Positions 5,662 through 11,177 of a DNA stretch of 20,662 nucleotides are shown in pieces. The number at the start of each line of letters is the position of its first letter. Position 1 is the first letter of the stretch. The DNA is from Treponema sp. (lineage in GTDB: Bacteria; Spirochaetota; Spirochaetia; Treponematales; Breznakiellaceae): contig JAIRXN010000055.1 in the NCBI GenBank assembly GCA_031268245.1, forward strand, positions 1 through 20,662, read 5' to 3'. The notes beneath the pieces are model-generated. The model was not told where the DNA came from and ran no database searches. It saw only the letters and a program-made list of their open reading frames with translations. The translations under genes were made by a program, and so were the position numbers.

Positions 5662-7167
5662 CTATTTAATAATTCCCTTTGAGCCCAGACGCACGGGAGA
5701 GAGGCTTAAGGAACCCTCTGCGGAACTGTCCTCCACCGCATAGATCTCCCTGCCGGAACCTTCCGTCCTGTCCTGGAAACGGAGTTCCAGCAGCCTCTGG
5801 CTGTTTATCCTGAAAAAGACATAATGACCCCGCCTGACTGCGGCAGAGAGGGAATCGCCTGAATGGAGTTCAAAGGCGCCGTCTCCCGAAAAATACAGTG
5901 TACCCAGGGGGCTCTCATACACGGCGTTTGCAAAAGGTTCCACCGCACTGCTGTTTTTTACGGCGCCCTTTTCCACCGTTCCGGCGCGGCGGTAGGAGCC
6001 GTCCCATGAATCGTTCACATTGATCCTGAGCCGTACATCCTCAAAGACCTTTACCCGTATGCTGTCCAGGGATTCAAGTTCAATATCAATGGAACGCCGC
6101 ATCGTGGAAACCGAAAGATTCTGACTGGAAATATAGAGGCCGTAGCGGGTGGCGTTTGAATTCTGCCAGGTAAAAACCTGCTGGGTTTCGTCTCCAAAGA
6201 AGATCACTTCCCTGCTTGCAGGATTAAAAAAGATATATTGATCCTTTTCTACCGTTCCTTCAGGGCTCACATAGTACCACAGATCGTTGATAAACTGTTC
6301 AAAAACTCCGGGAGTCCCGGAGAGCAGTTCCCGGAGCCTGTGCTGTTCTATTTGAGTTCCCGGTACCCGTGTGCTCCCCGACTGCTCATAGAGGCCGTTG
6401 ACCGGGTTATAAGCGTAACGTATTTCGATCTGATCCAGCAGATTTTCCGAACCATAGTCGTGCCCGTAGGCGCTTATGCTAAAACTCTGGCCCGGCGCCA
6501 CACCCGCCTGATAGGCTTTAGTCCGTTCCGTTTCCCTGACGGAAATGGAGCCGTCAATCCGGATCTCCGCAATTTTATTGAAGTAGCTGTCCCGGGAAAT
6601 ATCCCTGGAAGTATCCTGGGAAATATCCCTAGTATTTCTCCGGAAGATGGTCAAGGTATGCTCCCCGGCGCCGTTCATTCCGTTTACCAGGATACAGAGA
6701 CTCCGGTCTCCGACAAGATCCGTCGTATGGAGAGAAAGGGTGCCCGGTCTTGTGGCCGCAGTAGGGGCGCTCCAGCCCCGGCGGTAGGCCCGTTCCTGGG
6801 CATCATCTTCTATATACATGATGTAGAGCGGGCTTTCAATTTCCAGAAGATTCCGGTAGGCGATGATCTGCTCATCCATGGAGTCCCCGTCAAAGTCCTG
6901 AGAGAGAATCTGTACGGCCAGTTCGCCATCTCCCAGGGCAACCCACGGCTTGACACTGTCCTCATAGGCCATCCGTTCCATATCCTGCCCGCCCGGACCC
7001 AGTTCCCGCACCGTCTCTCCGGGTAAAACTATCCGCGTCCGGCTGCTTTCGCCGCTCTTTACCGGCCGGGAAATACGATCAAGGGGCCGGACAATGAGAA
7101 AAACAATACTCACACCCGCAAGGATAAAGACAAGAGTGGTAATAATTCTGGAAAAACGGAGATCCAT
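5662..7167 (-). CDS. Pallilysin-like (Tp0751-related) membrane-anchored protein without HEXXH
   Basis: Residues about 290-398 resemble, from memory, the C-terminal lipocalin-like domain of T. pallidum Tp0751 (pallilysin), an adhesin reported as a metalloprotease: DLWYY, FFNPASREVIFF, STMRRSIDIELES, VFEDVRLRI and SWDGSYRR follow Tp0751 in order. Where Tp0751 has HEVIH, this protein has LDSIR (367-371), so the zinc motif is absent. It is 501 residues against about 237 in Tp0751. The extra sequence is a long N-terminal region with a membrane anchor (about 8-27, no lipobox Cys), a calcium-loop-like DFDGDSMDE (91-99) as in FG-GAP/VCBS repeats, and a beta-rich C-terminal addition. It begins 8 bp after the vWA-like gene, with no good Shine-Dalgarno, so coupling is likely. 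The residue match should be confirmed by alignment. Confidence 0.68.
   Translation of the reverse strand: MDLRFSRIITTLVFILAGVSIVFLIVRPLDRISRPVKSGESSRTRIVLPGETVRELGPGGQDMERMAYEDSVKPWVALGDGELAVQILSQDFDGDSMDEQIIAYRNLLEIESPLYIMYIEDDAQERAYRRGWSAPTAATRPGTLSLHTTDLVGDRSLCILVNGMNGAGEHTLTIFRRNTRDISQDTSRDISRDSYFNKIAEIRIDGSISVRETERTKAYQAGVAPGQSFSISAYGHDYGSENLLDQIEIRYAYNPVNGLYEQSGSTRVPGTQIEQHRLRELLSGTPGVFEQFINDLWYYVSPEGTVEKDQYIFFNPASREVIFFGDETQQVFTWQNSNATRYGLYISSQNLSVSTMRRSIDIELESLDSIRVKVFEDVRLRINVNDSWDGSYRRAGTVEKGAVKNSSAVEPFANAVYESPLGTLYFSGDGAFELHSGDSLSAAVRRGHYVFFRINSQRLLELRFQDRTEGSGREIYAVEDSSAEGSLSLSPVRLGSKGIIK
6594..6630. repeat. Short in-frame tandem duplication
   Basis: GGGAAATATCCCT occurs at 6594-6606 and 6618-6630, a 24-bp period inside the pallilysin-like gene. 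It encodes RDISQDTS followed by RDISRDS (about residues 180-193). It looks like a recent in-frame slippage product in a hydrophilic loop. Confidence 0.6.
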
Positions 7168-7175
7168 GCTAAGCT

Positions 7176-7739
7176 TTAACGGCTATAGGCTGCCGCAGCC
7201 TGCTGTACCCGGTCTCCGATATCCAGGGCGGCGATCATCGCCCTCCAGCCGGAAAAGATCTCCGTCTTCGAATAACGGAGCATCCGGGCCGCCGTTTCCG
7301 TCAGGGAGGGCTGGGATGAACCGCAGATCAGCACCGTATAGCTGATTTGGGCCTTTCCGGAACGGCTTTGCCGGGACGCCGCCCTGAGAGCGCCCTCAAA
7401 ATCCGCTGTTTCACCCTGGATGTTCCGCGATTGGAGAACCTTTTTGATCTCTTCCTTCGTATTTTCATCCTTGACCGTGCCCTGATAGATGATCCGGGCC
7501 TGAGTTCCGGCATCCCAGATGGAAATCGAATCTCCGGCCTTAAGAATTCCGTCGATTAGATAATCGGAAAGCCAGCGTACCGGCTCTTCTCCAACCGGAG
7601 CGATATACCGGGAACTGTCGATGATGACATTAACTTCCACGGAGATATCCCGCTGATCCGCCGCAAACGCGGAAAAAACCGCGAAAACACAGAGAAGGAT
7701 ACCGGAAAACATAAGAATTTTGATAGAATACGGTTTCAT
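7176..7739 (-). CDS. Exported vWA-like protein (Tp0750-like)
   Basis: A signal peptide is visible (ILMFSGILLCVFAVFSAFA, probable cut near AFA-ADQ, about 27). The mature 160 residues follow a von Willebrand A layout: strand VEVNVII then DSSRY (41-45) at the MIDAS position, helix VRWLSDYLIDGIL, strand DSISIWDAG, GETADFEGALRAA (109-121), and strand TVLICGSS. The MIDAS is incomplete: the expected DxSxS ends in Tyr, and the usual TDG after the fourth strand is CGS. Next to a pallilysin-like gene it matches the T. pallidum tp0750-tp0751 pair as I remember it; Tp0750 is a secreted vWA protein reported to degrade host clotting proteins. It is divergent from cfpA, and no strong Shine-Dalgarno precedes the ATG. 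Any protease or metal-binding activity is unproven here. Confidence 0.62.
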   Translation of the reverse strand: MKPYSIKILMFSGILLCVFAVFSAFAADQRDISVEVNVIIDSSRYIAPVGEEPVRWLSDYLIDGILKAGDSISIWDAGTQARIIYQGTVKDENTKEEIKKVLQSRNIQGETADFEGALRAASRQSRSGKAQISYTVLICGSSQPSLTETAARMLRYSKTEIFSGWRAMIAALDIGDRVQQAAAAYSR

Positions 7740-8007
7740 ACTTTGATTTTATCATAAATCGTCTTTTTTTTACAGATATTTTCAAATAAAATGGTTTTTT
7801 ATTTTCCAAAGTGTTATCATAATAGATATGAAGCTTTTCTACAAATTTGAAAAGACGCCGCACTTTTCCCCGGCAATCCCCCGTTTGAAAGAAAATGTCT
7901 TATGAATAAAGCGATAGGGGCTTTACTTTTCTATATGAATGGGTTTACTATGGATTATAGTAACGTAAAGTTTTTACAGATAAATCTATTTTTTAAGGAG
8001 ACTTAAT
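7740..8007. promoter_or_regulatory. AT-rich divergent region upstream of cfpA, with small ORFs
   Basis: This 268-bp stretch separates the vWA-like gene from cfpA. For cfpA a possible promoter is TTTACT (7922-7927) with TACTAT (7946-7951), 18 bp apart; AAGGAG (7995-8000) is a strong ribosome site 7 bp before the ATG. Two overlapping small ORFs run toward cfpA: 7828-7905 (25 codons) and 7902-8006 (34 codons, TAA one base before the cfpA ATG). Neither has a Shine-Dalgarno, so a leader-peptide role is only possible. Confidence 0.4.
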
Positions 8008-10047
8008 ATGGGAGCAATGGACCTGCCCAAGAGCCCGAATGTATTCCATCCGGAGAAGCCGAGTGCCGTAGGTTCTCGGAATTCGTTAGCCCAGGAATAC
8101 CGGGATCAGCAGAGTGAAGTAAATCAACTGTTGGAAGAAGAGGTAAACAAGGTTATCCACCATCTTACCTCGAGACTGCCTAAAGACGTTCTGGAACGCC
8201 TCGATGTTATGGGCGGTATGAAAGAGAAGTTGTATAACTACTTCAACCAGAATTACCAGAACATGTTCAACCGTTACATGGTAACGACTGAAGATGAAAT
8301 GGTGAAGAAAATCCGGAATTTTATCGACAAGGAAGAAACCAAGGTTTTGGTACGCTACACCCCTAAAGAGGTAGCGGATCTTCTGGATCAGGTTGGCGGC
8401 GCCGACAAGTTCAACACCGGTGAAATTGAAAAATCCATCGTAAACATGTATGGACACCTGCAAGGGCATATCCAGCGCGGTGTCAACGAACTGGAAACCC
8501 ATACGAACAGCATCCTGCGGCAGAAGACCGATACGGGCGCCTTTGTTCGCGGTGAAAATGCGTATTCCATAGTGAAGTGCGCCTTCAAGGATAACCTCTT
8601 CAAACCCAAGACCGTTTCCGATGTCAAACTTTCCGTCAACATCCTGGATTCCGAGCTTATCAGCCCCATTTTCCACTACCAGGTAACGGTGGAATACCTC
8701 ATTAAGGATCTTATCGCCAAGCACATCATTGATACGATCGATAAAGACATCGAAAAGTACAAGGATGAGCGGATCGATCAGGGTCTGGAAGAGATGAGCG
8801 ACAGCGAGATCATCTTCAAGAAGATCGGAAATATTGAAGCCTACACCGATGACAAGGGAGATGATCCTAAATCCAAGCGCTACACCATCATTGCCAAGAC
8901 TCTGATGGAGAGGATCAGCGACCTGCGCGCGGAAATTGACCCCGCTACCTTTGATCAGCAGAACATTCGGGAAAACATCAAGAAGATCGTCGATATCGAG
9001 AATATTCGGAACCGCGGCTTCAACACCGCCATCAATTCGATTACCTCGATCCTCGACACCTCCAAGATGGGGTATCAGTACATCGAAAACCTCAAGAATT
9101 CCCGCGAAGTTCTCATCCGGGAATATGAGGATACCGACAAGGCTAACCTCCCCGACGAGCGCTATCAGATCCGGCTGCGTTACTTCGATCAGACTCAGCT
9201 CATCGAAGAGCGCAAGGCCTACGATGTGCAGATGAAGAGCTTTGAAACCGAAGTTCAGCATCTCTGGGACGTGCTCGAAGTCATCTATCAGGACGCCAAG
9301 AGCCCCTTCAAGGTTACCGACTTCCAGGATCTCGCAAAGAAAGAGAAGCCCCGGATTCGCAAGCTTATCAAAGAGAAGAGCGGCGAGCCTGCCTATGAAG
9401 ACATCGCCAAAGTGTGGGATGAAGTTACCTTCGTGCGGGCGGCTGAAACCGAGGTTGAACGTTCCAACCGGACCTACATTTACGAGAAGGACAAGATCCG
9501 CCAGAAGGTCATCATCATGCGGACTCGGATGAAAAGCATGTACGACTACCAGTACCCCATCGAGCGGCGGGTCATGGAAGATCGGCTCTCCTTCCTGGAG
9601 ATGAAGTACTATGACTTCGAATACCTGATCAACCCCTACCATATCCAGCCGGGTCTCCTCCTGGACGTGGATATCACTTCCATCAAACGGAAGAAGGCAA
9701 CCCTCGACGCAATGGCCAATGTATTGAACGAATTCCTTCATGGCGTGTCCAAGGGTTTTGCCGATGCGGCTTTCGCATCCTTCAGCCGCCGGCGTTCCAC
9801 TGTACGCGAAGACATCAACCAGTCCTTCGGCGCAGCGGAAGAGAAACCCGCAGGCGAAGGTCAGCCTTCCAGCAGTTCTTACCTGGATCTCATCAATTCC
9901 TCCAGTGACGCTTCCGCCGAAGCTCCCAAGGCAATTGCCGCTCCTAAACGGGGCAGGGCCAAGGCCGGTGTCGTAGACGCCAAACCCCGCGGACGGGGCA
10001 GGAGGGCGAGGGCTTCCTCGGGTGATGTCGAAATCAAGGAAGTATAA
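8008..10047 (+). CDS. cfpA: Cytoplasmic filament protein A
   Basis: Subunit of the cytoplasmic filaments that run as a ribbon beneath the inner membrane of treponemes. The 679 residues match the roughly 678-residue length I know for T. pallidum CfpA, and the start (MDLPKSPNVFHPEKPSAVGSRNSLAQEYRD, in parts) is the family's. No signal peptide or membrane segment is present; the protein is highly charged with long helical, coiled-coil-prone stretches (about 225-420, 475-560). The last 75 residues are different: Ser/Ala-rich, then PKRGR (646-650) and KPRGRGRR (659-666), which look like AT-hook cores. Codon use is strongly biased to a few C/G-ending codons, as in highly expressed genes; this leaves a 551-codon open frame on the other strand. 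AAGGAG sits 7 bp before the ATG, and a strong terminator follows, so it is mainly a single-gene unit. Confidence 0.93.
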   Translation: MGAMDLPKSPNVFHPEKPSAVGSRNSLAQEYRDQQSEVNQLLEEEVNKVIHHLTSRLPKDVLERLDVMGGMKEKLYNYFNQNYQNMFNRYMVTTEDEMVKKIRNFIDKEETKVLVRYTPKEVADLLDQVGGADKFNTGEIEKSIVNMYGHLQGHIQRGVNELETHTNSILRQKTDTGAFVRGENAYSIVKCAFKDNLFKPKTVSDVKLSVNILDSELISPIFHYQVTVEYLIKDLIAKHIIDTIDKDIEKYKDERIDQGLEEMSDSEIIFKKIGNIEAYTDDKGDDPKSKRYTIIAKTLMERISDLRAEIDPATFDQQNIRENIKKIVDIENIRNRGFNTAINSITSILDTSKMGYQYIENLKNSREVLIREYEDTDKANLPDERYQIRLRYFDQTQLIEERKAYDVQMKSFETEVQHLWDVLEVIYQDAKSPFKVTDFQDLAKKEKPRIRKLIKEKSGEPAYEDIAKVWDEVTFVRAAETEVERSNRTYIYEKDKIRQKVIIMRTRMKSMYDYQYPIERRVMEDRLSFLEMKYYDFEYLINPYHIQPGLLLDVDITSIKRKKATLDAMANVLNEFLHGVSKGFADAAFASFSRRRSTVREDINQSFGAAEEKPAGEGQPSSSSYLDLINSSSDASAEAPKAIAAPKRGRAKAGVVDAKPRGRGRRARASSGDVEIKEV

Positions 10048-10074
10048 AGACTTCCAATCGGTTAATTAACGCCG

Positions 10075-10103
10075 AAACGCCCCCGTTGTCGGGGGCGTTT
10101 TTT
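10075..10103 (+). terminator. Intrinsic terminator after cfpA
   Basis: AAACGCCCCCG (10075-10085), loop TTGT, CGGGGGCGTTT (10090-10100), giving an 11-bp stem whose 3' end runs into TTTTTT (10098-10103). It lies 27 bp after the cfpA stop and just before the Shine-Dalgarno of the next gene. Confidence 0.92.
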
Positions 10104-10119
10104 CTGGGAGAAGGAATAT

Positions 10120-11166
10120 ATGGCAAAAGACGCAATGAATTTGGAAGTGCTTTCCACCCGGATGGGTTTTAACTCCGCAGTCAGGCATATCAAGAAAACC
10201 ATCAGCATTAATGAAAAAGCGGGAAAGAATATTAATCTGGGTGATATTCTCTACGAATCGGGAGATGAAGGTCTCTCCGGGGATCGGGCCGGGGTGCTCC
10301 TTAGAATGCTCCTGGTGGATAAATTAGGCTACAAAACTGTTTCTTCCAATCTTTCCTCAGTGGTTACCGATTTTGTTCCCTTGACGGAAGAATTTTCCAA
10401 ATGGAATGCGGTGGATCTTATCGCGGCCTATCATCATCCCGATTTAGGGCTGCTGGTGGCAAATCCCAAAAATGTTGAAGAATTGGCCGCTTTCGGCGCT
10501 TTACGGAAGCGTGAGCTTCTCGTGATCTATGCGGGAAAAGGCGACCAAGCTGCGGATGAACTCTGCCTCAAGGCGGCCATTGCAGCCTCCGCTCTCTTTG
10601 AGGGAAACAAGCCCAAGATTTCCCAGGAATTTTACAAGGGAAGCTTTATGGTTCAAAAGCTTAAAAAAGCGGAGTCTCCTGCTCCCGCGGCGCCGGCAAA
10701 ACGGGGCCGCAAGCCCAAGGCCGCCCCCGGAAGGAAAAAGGCCGACGCCGTTCCTCCGCCCAAACCCAAGGAAAGCGCCAGGGTTGCGGCGCCCGTGGTT
10801 ACCTCCACAGTTCCGGCGGTTCAGACTACAGGTCCGGTACGGATGACTCCCATGTATTCCGTGGTGGTTCAGAATGAACTTTTTCATAACGGAAATGTGG
10901 AAGCCTGGAAGCGAATTGTAGCCAGTTACAATGCAAAGTATCCCGCTCTTCAGGTGTATATTTACTATGAAGGGGAAAGGATTATGGACATCAATGCCCT
11001 GTTCAAGTGGGGCAAGGTGAAGCACGGCAGTTCTATTCAGTTTGCCGTAGCGGGAAACGACATAAAGGATGTGGCAAAGCTGCAGCGGTATCTGGCTCAG
11101 GGGGCAAGTCATCAATTTGAAGCTTTTCTTCGCGGCCCCGTGAATAACGTACTGAAATTGTTCTAA
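10120..11166 (+). CDS. Basic-linker protein with C-terminal HPr-like domain
   Basis: 348 residues in three parts. The N-terminal part (1-185) I do not recognise; it is mixed alpha/beta without signal peptide. A linker (186-240) rich in Ala, Pro and Lys contains KRGRKPK (194-200), an AT-hook-like core. The last part (about 244-328, 85 residues, the size of HPr) lines up by eye with the PTS phosphocarrier HPr: YSVVVQNELFH for the first strand and active-site turn, IYYEGERI for strands 2-3, INALFK where HPr has AKSLFK, and GSSIQFAVAGND for TVVTISAEGED. H256 falls at or one residue from the phosphorylated His. The Arg-Pro after it is not conserved, and the Ser-46 regulatory site is Ala (A293). 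Coupled to the PPDK-like gene (11-bp gap). GAGAAGG precedes the ATG. It corresponds by position to TP0747. Fold assignment is inference. Confidence 0.6.
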   Translation: MAKDAMNLEVLSTRMGFNSAVRHIKKTISINEKAGKNINLGDILYESGDEGLSGDRAGVLLRMLLVDKLGYKTVSSNLSSVVTDFVPLTEEFSKWNAVDLIAAYHHPDLGLLVANPKNVEELAAFGALRKRELLVIYAGKGDQAADELCLKAAIAASALFEGNKPKISQEFYKGSFMVQKLKKAESPAPAAPAKRGRKPKAAPGRKKADAVPPPKPKESARVAAPVVTSTVPAVQTTGPVRMTPMYSVVVQNELFHNGNVEAWKRIVASYNAKYPALQVYIYYEGERIMDINALFKWGKVKHGSSIQFAVAGNDIKDVAKLQRYLAQGASHQFEAFLRGPVNNVLKLF

Positions 11167-11177
11167 AGGAAACATGT

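Noticed and set aside
6594..6630. CRISPR-like repeat
   Set aside because: Only two units, no spacers, in frame within a gene; no CRISPR array or cas gene is seen anywhere in the window.
7630..7863. 77-codon minus-strand open frame in the cfpA upstream region
   Set aside because: It overlaps the start of the vWA-like gene in another frame and is Lys/Phe/Tyr-rich because the DNA is AT-rich.
8086..9741. 551-codon open frame on the minus strand opposite cfpA
   Set aside because: It arises from cfpA's extreme codon bias; its own composition is Val/Leu/Phe/Asp-rich without family motifs or ribosome site, while cfpA is recognised beyond doubt.
10120..11166. The AT-hook-like protein as a transcription factor
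   Set aside because: No helix-turn-helix is visible, and AT-hook-like motifs alone do not make a regulator; the HPr-like tail and the coupled PPDK-like gene are better clues.
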